In this document: positions 47,079-57,900 of the stretch, piece after piece | How the letters are laid out: every line of letters begins with the position of its first letter | Numbering within the stretch: the stretch's first letter is position 1 | Source: Peromyscus leucopus | Taxonomy: Eukaryota > Chordata > Mammalia > Rodentia > Cricetidae | DNA: 64,000 nt | Direction of reading: 5' to 3' | NCBI RefSeq assembly: GCF_004664715.2 | Contig: NC_051063.1 | Span: 145,866,165 to 145,930,164 of the forward strand | Notes under the pieces: generated by a model | Told to the model about the DNA's origin: nothing | The model's database searches: none | The model's input: only the letters and a program-made list of their open reading frames with translations | Program-made: the position numbers and the translations under genes

Positions 47079-47902
47079 TTTGAGGTTAAATTTTTGTTGT
47101 ACATGTCTGTCCTTTGATCTGATATATAATTAATCACTTGGCAAATTTTATATGTGATTATAAAGGAAGTATTTTCTGCAGTCTCATATACAGTGTTCTG
47201 TGTGTCACTGAGATTGTTGACCTGGTTGTGTCTCATTCATTTTCACCTGTTTGTTCCATGAGTTGCTAAGAATGCTCTGCTAAAATCTACTTACTACAAC
47301 TGGTTTCAGACAGGCCTTTGGGGATTGCCTTTGTTTACAGTCAGATTTCTGTTTCTTACCTAGCTTATTTGGAAAGTCCATTTGTATAGACATAAAATTC
47401 AGTACAGTAGTAAAACTGTATGAGAAACTGTATCCTCAAAGCAGTTGGTAGAACATTGGACTCTGATGTAGACATTTTAAAGTTCCTGTACTGTAGGAAA
47501 AGAGAGTGTGTGTCTCTGATGTCGCTGGCAGGAAGGCATATTAAAAGCTTTTGAGCCATTGTCCACCGTGTGCATTTGTCTTGAGCATGTACCTGATTTC
47601 CTTTTTCTCTTTAGCCCTTAATTTTTCTTGAGCTTATGCAGTGTATAAAAATGTTGAAAAGTGCTTGGTTGTCAACAGGGAAAACACCAGAGAGAAAGTT
47701 ACTGCACATTAAATTGTGTAGTAAGCATTTTACATCCTAACCAGGATAGTTTACTTCTATGAATGGGCATTTTTTATATTTCAGTTAAATTTTTAAAACA
47801 GAGGAATGATTGGAGAGCATGACTTAATGTACAACATCATTTCCTCACTTAAAAATAGCAAATAAGCTCTTGATTATAATTTTACATAGAATATCTTATT
47901 TT
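47076..47902. other. Unique intron
   Basis: No repeat recognised. One MEF2-consensus decamer (ttaaaaatag, 47849-47858) is present but is expected by chance. Confidence 0.4.
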
Positions 47903-48046
47903 GGTTTTGTTTTTTCTTTTTTGAGTCAGCGTTTCTCTGTGTAGCCATGGCTACCCTGGAACTTGCTCTGTAGACCAGGCTGGCCTCTAACTCAGAGATC
48001 CATCTGCCTCTGCCTCCTGAGTGCTGGGATTAAAGGCATGTGCCAC
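47903..48046 (-). repeat. B1 SINE, antisense
   Basis: 'cagcgtttctctgtgtagcc' to 'ttaaaggcatgtgccacat'. Confidence 0.93.
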
Positions 48047-48125
48047 ATATAATCAGATATAATGTTATATGTGATATTAGGTATTATAGCTTACTGGTAA
48101 AATGAACTTCAAAAAAAATTGCACA

Positions 48126-48330
48126 GGGCCGGAGAGATGGCTTGGAGGTTAAGAACACTAGCTGCTCTTGAAGAGAACTACGGTTTGAGTCCTACTACCC
48201 ACAGATAGATGACAACTGTTTGTAACTCCAGCTCCTGGAAATCCAGTGCCTTCTTCTGGCCTCTGTGGGTATCAGACTCACAGGTGATGTACAGACATTC
48301 ACACTGGAAAGACATTCACATATATAAAAT
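48126..48330 (+). repeat. B2 SINE, sense
   Basis: It starts gggccggagagatggcttgg, contains 'gaggttaagaacactagctg' and ends in an A-rich tail. Confidence 0.93.
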
Positions 48331-48339
48331 CAAAACTAT

Positions 48340-48490
48340 TTAGTAGTGATGGTGGTAGTGGTGTATATGTGTCTTGAGTGTGTATGTGTGCTATGGTGCA
48401 CATAATGGTGGTCATGGGTCCACAGATAGAACTCGGGTGGACAGGCTTACATGCAAGCACCTTTACCTGCTGAGCCATTTCACTGACCTG
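48340..48490 (-). repeat. tRNA-type SINE fragment, antisense
   Basis: 'cagatagaactcgggtggac' and 'acctgctgagccatttcact' mark the head end. Confidence 0.65.
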
Positions 48491-50220
48491 AATAGACCTT
48501 TTTTGTAAATTGTCCCGTGTCTTTATCCCTGCGTATGTGTCTTTCCTGCCTTGAAGTTTGCCATAATAAACTATGGCATCAAACTTTGTTTGTGTTTACA
48601 CAGTGTGTCTTTCTCTCTGCTTGTAGCCTCATGTTAAGTACCACCTCTGGAATTCTCAGAAAATGAAGTTTGTTTGTAAATGGGGTTCGGTTATCTTTTT
48701 TAATGAGAGGTTTAATGGGAAGTTATAATGTAAATACCCTTATACTTGGATTAAATGTGTCACCTCCTGTTTTCTGTTTCTATCCTCTTTTTTTGCCCTC
48801 TTTTGAATCATTAATCCATTTTCCGTCTTGTAACATTTTTAGCTACCCATACTTTTTATTGTTCTTCCAGTGGTTTACCCTAGAGATGGTGAAATGTACC
48901 CTTGACTTATTCAATTCAGTAAAGAGTTCCCTGTTTGCTCATCAATAAAATATTTGAAAGCACTTTAACTCCATTTGCTACCCTCCTGAAATAATATTAT
49001 TTTGTGTCTTCTAATATTTTAAATCCTACAAAGTATTACTTACTGTTAACATTTTAGTTAGTATTTGTGTAGAATTGTTTATGTATTCTATTTCTTGTAC
49101 TAAACTTTTTGTACTTATTCAAGTCATATCTGTTATCCATTTTTCCTCCTATTTAAAGAGATCCCTTTCAATATAATTTGAATGATGCTGTTTCTTATTC
49201 ACCTAGAAATGTGTCTGTTTTGACCTTCATTTTTGGGGGTGGGGTGGGGAGCATATTTTTCTGAGATAACAGAGTTCTGGTTTGGTATTCTCTCTCCTAC
49301 TTTGTAGCATTTTGCAACAAATCAGCGAAGTATGTATTTTATGCCTCTTTTGGAAATGTTTTCAAAAAGCATCTTTCCTTTCCTATAGGCTCTTTGTGTG
49401 TGGGGTTACACTGGTGGTCTTTCTCCTATGCTTGCTATCATGGTAGTTTGGAAAGTTCTTAGCTACCATGTTTTCAGATAATTTCTCCTCACTGTTTTTC
49501 CTTCCATTTTTCTAGCTCTACCTGGGTATTTCTGGACCGTTTTCCCATATGTTTCTCATTCTCATGGATTTTTTTAAAAAATATATATCATTTAGTCTAG
49601 ATGGTTTCTTCTTGCTTATGCTCTGGCTTGTTGATTTTATACTTCTTCAATTTTATCTAGTCTGTTATCAAACCATTTCATAAGTTTTTTTCTTTTCAAA
49701 ATTGTATTTTTTATCCTTCCATTTTTAATTCATTTAAAAGTAATTCTTAGAACACATTAACCGAAAATCTTCCTGATAGTGCTATTTTTTGATCTAATAT
49801 AGGTAAGTTTCAACTCCACTTTAAAATTATTTTTGTCTTTTTAAAATTTCTAGTATTTTACATGAATTTGATGGTAATGTTGTGTTTGAGCCACGGTTTC
49901 CTTTTGCTACTGAACGGTAGCTATACTAATAGCTCTCACTAGTCCAGGTTTTCTTACTCTCCCGGGGTTGAAATGACTGTAGCTGTCCTTCCCATGTAGA
50001 TGATGTTCTGTTTCTTGAGTAACTTTGTGTCCATGGGATAGACCTTTGGAGTCTTTCCAGGTGCCTGGTGTGCTTCCTAGGGCTGATCCCCCTGGGCAGG
50101 CCTGGAATCGAGTTTCTGCACTTCCATTTGTAGATGTGTTGGGAGCTCTGTTGGCTTTCTCAGTCTCCGTCAGTAGTTTTAGAATCCACTTCTGCCAGCA
50201 ACAACAGTAGTAGAAAGACT
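48491..50220 (-). repeat. Probable ancient L1-type relic, antisense
   Basis: Diverged wording such as 'aatgtgtctgttttgacctt', 'gataacagagttctggtttg', 'cttagctaccatgttttcag' and 'tccatttttctagctctacc' resembles the antisense of old mammalian L1-type LINEs. Boundaries and family are uncertain. Confidence 0.4.
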
Positions 50221-50582
50221 GGTTTCTTCTAGATCTCAGACCTGCACATTATTATGTGTTGAAAGTTGCATATTGCCTTAAAACACTACTTTTTAGCTTT
50301 ACTATTTTAGTTCTAAGAGGAAGGTTGACTTCCAGTGTCCTGTTTCACAACTGTGAGACAAAATACTTAGATACATAGTGGAATTCATAATTGTTCCAAC
50401 TATAGAGATAATACATATGTGTATCTTGAGGTACTGGAAGATCTTGTATACTTCAGCAGTCACATCTCTGCAGTGAAGTGTGTGAATATTTATCTTGCCA
50501 GCACAGTGCACATTTTTTAATGGTAGGAATTAGAGTGTGATCTGTTAGGAAACATGATTTGGAATAAGTCCAGTTCCATTGA
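50221..50582. other. Intron, nothing recognised
   Basis: No supported feature. Confidence 0.4.
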
Positions 50583-50968
50583 TGTCCTAGTTGGCTTTCT
50601 GTTGCTGTGATAAACACCACGACCAAAAAGCAACCTAGAGAGGAAAGGGTTTATTTCAGCGTACAGTTTACATTTCATTGTCCAGGGAAGCCAGGCAGGG
50701 ACATGAAGGCAAGAGCTGAATGAAGCAGAGACCAATGAGGGAGACTGCTTATTGACTTCTTCTCTGGTCTGTCCAGCCAGTTTTTTACAGCCTAGGCCTA
50801 CCTACCCAGGCATGGCCTGCTTACAATGGGCATCAGTTAACATTAAGAAAATGTTCTTTGACATGCCCACAGGTTAATCTGATGGAGACTCTTCCTCAGT
50901 TGAGGTTCCCTCTTCCTAAGTGACTCTAAGGAAGTGTCCGCTGACAGAAAGTAATCAGCACGGTTGCT
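50583..50968. repeat. URR1-type rodent DNA-transposon copy
   Basis: 'ttctgttgctgtgataaaca', 'cacgaccaaaaagcaaccta', 'gaaagggtttatttcagcgt' and the end 'cctcagttgaggttccctct' are the standard body of this abundant rodent repeat. The family name is from memory. Confidence 0.75.
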
Positions 50969-51656
50969 GATAGTGCAGATCTACCTGGGTTCCACATCTT
51001 TGAGTCCCTAAACCTTCCTTCTCTCTTGTTGCAGAGCCTGTGCATATAATGTTCTTTTGTATGTATATCTTCATATTCAGGTGAACGTCTTCTGACCTGC
51101 AAATCCAAGTTGGGTATCGGTCAGATAAATGACATTTTCAGTTTTGAATGGTATGGATTCATTTGTGTGATGGTTTAGTATCTTTTCGCCTTTGTGGACT
51201 CTGAACTTTGTGAGATGAGGAATCATGTATTACTGACACATACCCCTGTACCTTTTCTGTCTCTTCTTGTGTCTCTTGATCCATTGTGTCCTGCTCCCCC
51301 CCACTCTTGTTTTCTTTTTCCCTTTTCTGCTATACTTGGGATTATTGAACCTAGGGTCTCCAGCATGCTGGACCAGTGTTGTGCCTTAAAGCCCTAGCTC
51401 TATTGAGCATTTTATAAATACTCTTGATTTGATGTTTGGGAGTACATTTATTGTAAGTGAGTGATGAGTTAATAAGTTATCATTGTAGCAGATATTACAA
51501 TTGTATAAATTAAAAAGTAAAATAATGAACATGGGAAGATCAGTAAGCAAGGATGTCCCGAGGAAAACCCATTGCTTTCAAGCAGATTTGCATTTAATCA
51601 GACCCTGAAATTGCATGATAGAGTTGAAAATTTGCTCTGGATTTCAATTTCGTGTT
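50969..51656. other. Intron with an antisense ID-like SINE at 51340-51402
   Basis: 'ttattgaacctagggtctcc', 'agcatgctggaccagtgttg' and 'aagccctagctct' follow the antisense ID element (tRNA-Ala-derived). The rest is unassigned. Confidence 0.55.
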
Positions 51657-51667
51657 TAAATGGAATC

Positions 51668-51669
<2 letters not shown>

Positions 51670-51700
<31 letters not shown>

Positions 51701-51867
51701 TTATTTATTTATTTATTATGTATACAGCATGTATGACTGCAGGCCAGAAGAGGGCACCAGATCTCATTACAGGTGTTTGTGAGCCACCATGTGGTTGCTG
51801 GGAATTGAACTCAGGACCTCTGGAAGAACAGTCAGTGCTCTTAGCCTCTGAGCCATCTGTCCAGCCC
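51670..51867 (-). repeat. Young B2/B3 SINE, antisense
   Basis: A poly(T) run leads into 'aagatttttatttatttatt', 'ggttgctgggaattgaactc' and the head 'gagccatctgtccagccc'. A perfect 13-base target duplication, taaatggaatctt, lies at 51657-51669 and 51868-51880. Confidence 0.96.
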
Positions 51868-52124
51868 TAAATGGAATCTTAACAGATGAAGGGGTATTCA
51901 TTTAATGCTCAGAGAAATAGTATTTTATTTAAGTGTATAATAACACAAAGTTTATATAGTAGTATCTTCATAGACTGATGAATAGTATTAAAATTTGGCT
52001 GTAGGGTCAATTGATTTAGAAGAATTTATAAGGGCAAATTAGAACCACTCATATTAGCTATCTTTTGCATGAAGGTCATCCGGAGCAATAAAGAATATTG
52101 TGTGTTGCTGATGATAGAAGTTTC

Positions 52125-52382
52125 TAGAGTCTGACTTCCAGAAGTGTTAACTTAGTGTTTACCCCTTTACTAGGTGACTTTTGCCATGTTACTTAACTTT
52201 TTTTGTGTCTACGCATCCCTAGTCTCCATATTTAACAAAATAGGGATAATAAAGTCTTAAGTATAGAGAATCTAGATAAGAATGAATGAACGGAGATTTT
52301 TCCATACTTAGAAAAATACCTGGCATATACAAAAAGTTTCAGCAACATTGGCTATTGTTGTTGCTATTGTTATTATTATGTG
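52125..52382 (+). repeat. MIR relic near the Mef2a exon, sense
   Basis: 'ctaggtgacttttgccatgt', 'tacttaacttttttt', 'aaaatagggataataaagtc' and 'ggctattgttgttgctattg' follow the sense MIR consensus, about 240 bases before the acceptor. Confidence 0.7.
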
Positions 52383-52603
52383 CATTGTGAAAACTTTGAA
52401 TACTGTAACTACATTTGCTTAACGGTATAGGTACAGAGAGATCCAGGTGAACTTTAAGGGGTAAAATCAAAGACTTCAACCTGCTTACTCTGTTTCGGTA
52501 ACTAGAAATTTCAGCCAAAGAATCTTACTGTGTCAGCATAAGAGCAGATTTGAAGTTTCTATAGCGTTTAATGATTTACAAGTTGTACAGAATTGAAATT
52601 TTC

Positions 52604-52623
52604 TCATTTGTGCTTTTTTTTAG
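52604..52623 (+). other. Splice acceptor of the Mef2a start exon
   Basis: A T-rich tract (ttctcatttgtgcttttttt) runs directly into tag at 52621-52623. It is a strong mammalian 3' splice site placed before a leader that leads to a confirmed coding start. Confidence 0.75.
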
Positions 52624-52760
52624 ATTTTCAAGAAAATTTCAGCAGTAGCCTTGGACTAGAAGGTTACATAATACAAGCTGTGTACGATGCTTTAGAATAT
52701 TGAAGAAAATTAGCTTCTGAATTCATTATTTGGAATATAAGGAAGAAAAGGTATCTGAAA
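52624..52760 (+). other. Mef2a: Mef2a 5' UTR segment on the same exon
   Basis: This is the non-coding leader immediately before the Mef2a ATG. The acceptor is the T-rich tract ending in tag at 52621-52623. If that site is used, the exon is 191 bases long (52624-52814). The leader holds an in-frame stop (52701-52703) and a two-codon upstream ORF (52687-52695). A second, tandem acceptor (cagcag, 52640-52645) lies a little inside the exon, so the true 5' edge could shift by about 19-22 bases. Further upstream 5' UTR exons are known for MEF2A, but I could not recognise any here. Confidence 0.8.
52687..52695 (+). other. Two-codon upstream ORF in the Mef2a leader
   Basis: The leader contains atg ctt tag (Met-Leu-stop). 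It is out of frame with the main ATG and ends 65 bases before it. The -3 base is A and the +4 base is C, so initiation is plausible but not optimal. A very short upstream ORF of this kind can lower translation of the main frame while still allowing reinitiation. Confidence 0.6.
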
Positions 52761-52814
52761 ATGGGGCGGAAGAAAATACAAATCACACGCATAATGGATG
52801 AGAGGAACCGGCAG
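52761..52814 (+). CDS. Mef2a: Mef2a first coding exon, coding part (N-terminus of the MADS domain)
   Basis: The 18 codons from the ATG translate to MGRKKIQITRIMDERNRQ, the N-terminal arm and start of the first helix of the MEF2 MADS DNA-binding domain. MEF2 proteins are nuclear, dimeric transcription factors that bind YTA(A/T)4TAR and control muscle, neuronal and immediate-early genes. MEF2A and MEF2C share this peptide and MEF2D differs within it. The codon choice (ATG GGG CGG AAG AAA ATA CAA ATC ACA) matches the MEF2A transcript as I know it, so I call Mef2a. The start is supported by an A at -3 and G at +4, and by an in-frame TGA at 52701-52703 with no other ATG in between. The exon ends CAG|gtaaat in phase 0. 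The rest of the MADS box lies on the next coding exon, which is not in this window. The reading frame is intact. A processed pseudogene is excluded because intron follows the donor directly. Confidence 0.93.
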
Positions 52815-52820
52815 GTAAAT
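52812..52820 (+). other. Splice donor of the Mef2a start exon
   Basis: cag|gtaaat matches the U1 consensus at positions -3 to +6 apart from the last base. It follows codon 18 (CAG, Gln) in phase 0, the position at which vertebrate MEF2 genes split the MADS box. Confidence 0.88.
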
Positions 52821-52876
52821 GAAATTTTAATTTATTTAATTGGTCATTATATTTCTAAAACATAGAATGGTCAGAG

Positions 52877-52934
<58 letters not shown>
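52877..52934. repeat. (CTTT)n microsatellite just downstream of the Mef2a donor
   Basis: About 14 units, starting 62 bases after the donor, run into the poly(T) of an antisense B1. Confidence 0.97.
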
Positions 52935-52935
<1 letters not shown>

Positions 52936-53098
52936 TTTCTTTTTCTTTTTTTTTTTTTTTAGATAAGAGTTTCTCTGTGTAGCTTTGAAGCTACACTGGA
53001 ACTCACTCTTTAGACCAGGCTGGCCTTGAACTCACAGAAATCCGCCTGCCTCTGCCTCTCAAGTGCTGGGACTAAGTGGTGGCACACGCCACCCCACC
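52935..53098 (-). repeat. B1 SINE, antisense
   Basis: A T-rich tail is followed by 'gtttctctgtgtagctttga' and ends 'ggtggcacacgccacccca'. The 5' box is disrupted. Confidence 0.92.
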
Positions 53099-53959
53099 TC
53101 TGGGCTCAAATCTTTCTTAAAATTGATTTCAGCTCTAAATGTTTAAAGTTCCAGAATAAATGATAAATATTAGATATAAAATGTGTCCTGTCGTGCTTTA
53201 AAGAAACCTTCAAGTATGTTTTCTCATGTGTACAGTAGAAAAGGAAGTCCTTCCATTTTTCCTTGTAGTTTTCATTGCAGTGCTTGGCCTTTGATTTGTA
53301 ACTCACCTTTGCTAGTCTCTTGTGATTATTGTGGGAATACCATCCCTTGTACTAAGAAGTGTTATGTATAGGCTTGCAGTTACCAGTCAATGTTTTCTAG
53401 TCACTTACATTTTTATGGTTAGCCAAGAAATAATGAACATAGTTTTGAAGCCTTATTATCTCACATATTTCTAAAGCATACATGTATCATATGTCAGCTT
53501 TAATTGGTAAGTTTGCAGTACCAGCGTCAGTGAATTCTTTCAAATTCAAGAGAGTTTCAATATGATTCTGATCTGTGGAGTCTAGATGTTGTATTTAAAA
53601 CTAATTGGCAATATGTCCCCAAAACTAGCTGCCTGTTTTTCTGAGTGTTATTAGCACCATCATGCCTATTCATTTGTATACTTTCTATATTGAGTAGGTA
53701 GTATAAAACTCTATGGCCCATGGGCTCCAAATCTTTGATGTTGGTTGTTTTAAGAAAAGTTGACTGGCCTCTTAGAGAAAAGAAGAAAAAAGAATTTAAG
53801 AGAATATTATAGTAAGCCTCTCATTCCTCATGTTCAAAGCATGTTCAGTAGGAAGAGATGTTATCTCTGGGAAGTTTGTCAGAGGTTCGAAGAACAACTT
53901 CTGCAAAGCTCAGTAGGACCAACACAGCCCTTCAAGTGTTTCTCAAGGTCAGTATAGAA
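53099..53959. other. Unique intron
   Basis: No repeat or gene that I can support. Confidence 0.4.
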
Positions 53960-54600
53960 GTTTATCTGAATGCATATATAACTGTAGACTCAGCTCAGTG
54001 AGCATTAGGAAGAGAAGGGCTGTTAGTGGGAGTCATCATGGGCTGAAGTAAGCCCTTGTTTCAACTCATAAAGACTGCTTAGCAAAAAGACAAGGCCTGC
54101 ACGGTATGTATGGTACATTGGGAAAGTTGATAAAATAGAGGAGATGGATAAAATAACCATCCCATCATTGGAAAGGAAGGAGTCCAAAGAAGACTGTACA
54201 TAAACTTTTCAACCTGTGAAGATGGTAACATGAAGAGAAAGGAGGATCTGCTTTACAAGAACACAGAAGTATCAATGTGAAGTGAGGCTTGTATGCAAGC
54301 AGAGAAGTAGCATAAAATCTCCCAGCTCTCATCTTACAAATACCCATGGTTAAGTTGGCCATAGCCAGTCTAGACATATGTGTTGAAGACTGCATATTTA
54401 AAGGGAAAGAGGAACTAGGCCTATGTAGATGGCTATGTAGTAGGAACTTTATAAGTTGAGAGGATGACTTTGTCTAACAAAAGATCCAAAGTTTGACAGG
54501 AAGGGAGAGGGGGCAGATCCAGGAGAAGTCAAGGGAGGGGATGCATAATAAAGAAACTGTACAAAATTATCAAAAAACTAATGAATAATTTTTGACATCT
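53960..54600 (+). repeat. Possible L1 3'-UTR relic, sense (weak)
   Basis: The end 'gcataataaagaaactgtac' followed by 'aaaattatcaaaaaactaat' has the style of a rodent L1 terminus. The preceding purine-rich 600 bases are compatible, but I do not recognise them firmly. Confidence 0.3.
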
Positions 54601-54772
54601 TATAAGTCCTGTTACCACTGGCTGGAATATCTATAGAACTGAGATGAAAATAAAGTATCTATTGTTTTGTAAAACAAATACATTCTTGACCAGTTGCTTA
54701 CAGAGAGAGTGTTAGTATATCAAATTCTGTTTTCCTATTGGCTTATGTTATAAAATCAGAAGGATGTAAGGA

Positions 54773-54949
54773 TCTCTCCTCTCGTCTCCTCCCCTCTCCT
54801 CCCCCCTCCTCTCCCCCCTCCCCTCCCCTCCCCCCTCCCCTCCCGTCCCCTCCCTTTCCCTCCCCTCCCCCTCTATGTGTGTGTGTCTCTCTCTGTCTCT
54901 GTCTCTCTCTCTGTCTCTGTCTCTCTCTCTCTCTCTGTCTCTGTCTCTG

Positions 54950-55002
<53 letters not shown>
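54773..55002. repeat. Long C/T-rich tract: CCCCT-type then TCTCTG/TC repeats
   Basis: Bases 54773-54872 are almost pure C/T with many cccctccc words. Bases 54885-55002 are ctctgt and ct repeats. Frames through either strand give only low-complexity peptides. Confidence 0.97.
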
Positions 55003-55005
<3 letters not shown>

Positions 55006-55138
55006 TTTTCAAGACAGAGTTTCCCTGTACAGCCCTGGCTGTCCTAGAACTTGCTCTGTAGACCAGGCTGGCCTCAGACTCAGAGATCTGCCTGTTTCTG
55101 CCTCCTAAGTGTTGGGGTTAAAGGCATGCACATCACCA
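55003..55138 (-). repeat. B1 SINE, antisense
   Basis: 'caagacagagtttccctgta' to 'gttaaaggcatgcacatcac'. Confidence 0.92.
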
Positions 55139-55183
55139 ATATGAAATATTAGAAAGATAATAGTAAAATGAACTATAATTGAG

Positions 55184-55569
55184 TGTAGCTAGAGTTTTCC
55201 TGCCTTGCCCACAGTCAGGACAAATCTCTGTCACCCGCCAGTCCCACAGCTGCTCAGACCCAACCAAGTAAACACAGAGACTTAAATTGCTTACAAACTA
55301 TGGCCGTGGCAGGCTTCTTGCTAACTGTTCTAATATCTTAAATTAATCCATTTCCACAAATCTATACCTTGCCATGTGGCTCGTGGCTCACCGGCATCTT
55401 CACATGATGCTTGTCATGGCGGCAGCTGGCAGTGTCTCCCTCTGTCTTCCTGTTCCCTCCTTTCTCCTCTCTGTTAGTCCCACCTATACTTCCTGCCTGG
55501 CCACTGGCCAATCAGTGTTTTATTTATTGACCAATCAGAGTAATTTGACCTACAGACCATCCCACAGCA
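55184..55569. mobile_element. LTR-like dispersed element, copy 2 (386 bp)
   Basis: It starts tgtagctagagttttcctgc and ends catcccacagca (TG...CA). A 5-base duplication, ttgag, precedes it (55179-55183) and follows one base after the CA (55571-55575). It contains two ccaatcag boxes (55508, 55531). It has the same family and orientation as 38663-39018. Confidence 0.8.
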
Positions 55570-55575
55570 CTTGAG

Positions 55576-55893
55576 GCTTAGTAACTAGAATTAGCCTGTT
55601 CCTACCTTGGACTTGGTTGCAATGTTGGTGTTTTTATGAAGCTACCAAGTGGGTAATGGCTGTCCAAACCTCTCAAATACTGTCTCGGCAAAGAAGGGAA
55701 GAGAGAAAAATTAATTGGGCAGTTTTTTAGATTAGATTTGGTATCGGTACATCTGTCATAAACCAAAATGGTATCTTAATTTTACTTTTCAAAAAGTGAA
55801 TTATGAGTTAAAGATTTTTCTTTCTTACATAAAAGGAAAAATAGTTTCTAATTAACCTCAATCAACTATTTTAAGGGACCAAATTAGATCCTG

Positions 55894-55950
<57 letters not shown>

Positions 55951-56185
55951 CATTCTGTCTAGGAGATTTAAATATATAGCATATAGAAATAAGATCAAAT
56001 ACTGGGATAATTTAGGAAAAGACAATAGAGAAGCTAATAGCAAGTAGAGTTTTGAATTGTAAGTATAAATTAACCACATAAAAAACTACACTAAAAGTCT
56101 GAAAAAGTACATGGAAAATCTTTGTGACAATATCATACACGTCGAGAAAAGAGCTGTTTCACTAGCAAAATCTGTGTTTGTTCTC
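55576..56185. other. Intron with a (CA)n microsatellite at 55896-55947
   Basis: A pure 26-unit CA run; the rest is unassigned. Confidence 0.7.
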
Positions 56186-56189
56186 TTTG

Positions 56190-56660
56190 TATTGAGGTCA
56201 AACATAAAGGAAAAGTTCACAGATCTTAAATGCATGATTCAGTGAACTTTGGAAGAGAGCGCATGGCCCTGTAGCTAACACACCCTGACGCGCCACCCCA
56301 GAGCCGCTACTTGTCCTGTCTCCTGGTCTCCTGCCCCAGGGAGTCACAAACTAATCCTCGATGCCATCCATTTAATAGATGTATTGGTCCAATTTATTTG
56401 TACAGTGTGTGTTCTTTTGAGCAGAAATTCATAAATGTTAACCCTTGCATATAAATGTGTGTCATTGTATTTTTATATTTTATCAATTTATAAATGAATG
56501 TAACATAATTTATGCCTTTTATCTGTTGTAAATAGACATTTGGGTTTTTTTTTCCCTATTTTGTTACTATTATGAAGAGTTCTCTTGAGTATTCTTAATT
56601 TGTGCACATGAACACTTGGTTAATGTATGTATCTAGTACAGTAACTGAGTTAGAGGGGTT
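56190..56660 (-). repeat. Probable L1M 3'-end relic, antisense
   Basis: 'atgcatgattcagtgaactt', 'gaagagagcgcatggccctg', 'tggtctcctgccccaggga' and 'aatagacatttgggtttttt' follow the antisense 3' region of old mammalian L1. Confidence 0.45.
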
Positions 56661-56829
56661 TTGTCTGATCAGCTTTTGTAATAGTGGACAAGAGCTTTCT
56701 TTCTTTTAAACAATCAAATAAACAAGCAAACAAACAAACAAACCAAAAAACTCAAACAGAAAGTCCAAACACACACAAAGAAAAACCAATAAGACAAAAA
56801 TAACAGACAACCCCACCCCCCAGCACACA
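56661..56829. repeat. (CAAA)n-type simple repeat and A-rich tract
   Basis: 'caagcaaacaaacaaacaaa' at about 56723 is followed by A-rich sequence into the L1. Confidence 0.85.
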
Positions 56830-57900
56830 CACAAATAGGGAGTTCATTTTATTTATTTTATATTGGCCAGTTGTTTTGGGGTATGGGAGTTTGTCTAGGA
56901 GTATGGTTGCAAATAGTTTATGGGTTAAGAGTAGGACTTTGCATCTTCTTTCCCTTCTCAGTGCTGGGACTCTATCTGGCCAGAACCTGTATATACGTCT
57001 TATGTGTGCTGCCATAGTCTCTGTGAGTTCGTATGTGTATCAGTCCTGTTGTGATCTGGAAGACAGTTTCCGCGGAGTCAGCCATCACCTCTGGCTCTTA
57101 TAAACTTTGCATCTCCTCCCCAAATCTTGAGGGGAGGAGTTTGATGAAGACATCCCATTTAGGATAGAGTGATTAAAAAGCTCTCATTCTCTGCACAGTC
57201 CAGTTGTAGATGTCTGTGTTAATTCCCATCTACTACCAAGCAGCTTCTCTGATGAGGATTAAGGGAAGTACTGATCTACGTGTAGAGCAGAATGTCACTG
57301 GGAGTCATATTATTGCTAGCATCTATAGTACCTTCCAGCACCCTGAATGCTAAGTGGTAGAGGTGAAGCTTCTAGTTAAGTACCAGCTCAACTTCTCCAT
57401 GTTCAGTGGCATGAGTAAATGTCCTCAGCAATAGTCTTCTAGTCAGGTTGCAGAGAGCTACCAGGAGCCTTGACGGTAGCCTATGGTATTTGAAGCAGAG
57501 GTCCAGGGGACCCCTTTGATCAACAACTCAACAAGATGTAGTCTATTCCTGGTACTGAAGATTTTACTTAGTGGCATAAGATGTCTAGTTGTGACACTGT
57601 TTCTCTCATTATATGGTGACTCCATTTAAATTCCTTTCATTCATTTATTTATTGTAGCTTCTACAGTAGTAGGTTCCATATTGTTTTTTCAGAAGGCTGT
57701 TAGTGTTCGTTGTCCCTTCCCATATTTCTTCCTTTACCTTGCTCTTCCATTCCCTTCCCCACTTAATCCTTCTATTCTGGTATCCCTTTTATTTGTTCTT
57801 AACACTATATTCTATTTCTCCTTCCTTGAGAGGTCCCCTCCTCCTCCCTGGTCCCTTACCTAAGTACCTCTATGGTTATTTGTATTTGACAAGAATTTTC
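56830..57900 (-). mobile_element. Rodent Lx-type L1 3' region, antisense
   Basis: 'cacctctggctcttataaac', 'gaggggaggagtttgatgaa', 'gacatcccatttaggataga', 'gtgttaattcccatctacta' and 'gaatgtcactgggagtcata' are words I associate with the antisense 3' region of rodent L1. No ORF survives. Confidence 0.65.

Larger units (their letters stand above)
1..52623 (+). other. Mef2a intron within the 5' UTR (upstream edge outside window)
   Basis: Everything before the acceptor is non-coding on inference, because the exon at 52624 is the first coding exon. The sequence is AT-rich and filled with transposable elements of many ages. Most L1 fragments and the ERV lie antisense to Mef2a, as expected for elements tolerated in an intron. 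No additional exon could be supported from the sequence alone. Confidence 0.75.

Noticed and set aside
47849..47858. MEF2 binding site ttaaaaatag as autoregulation of Mef2a
   Set aside because: The decamer is expected several times by chance in 64 kb of AT-rich DNA; no clustering or conservation evidence.
52761..52814. Assignment to Mef2c, or to a processed Mef2 pseudogene
   Set aside because: The peptide alone cannot separate Mef2a from Mef2c, but the codon choice follows the Mef2a transcript as I know it. The intact donor followed by intron excludes a processed copy.
54738..55108. Leu/Ser/Cys-rich and Arg/Glu-rich frames on both strands
   Set aside because: Pure products of the C/T-rich simple repeat and the adjacent B1.
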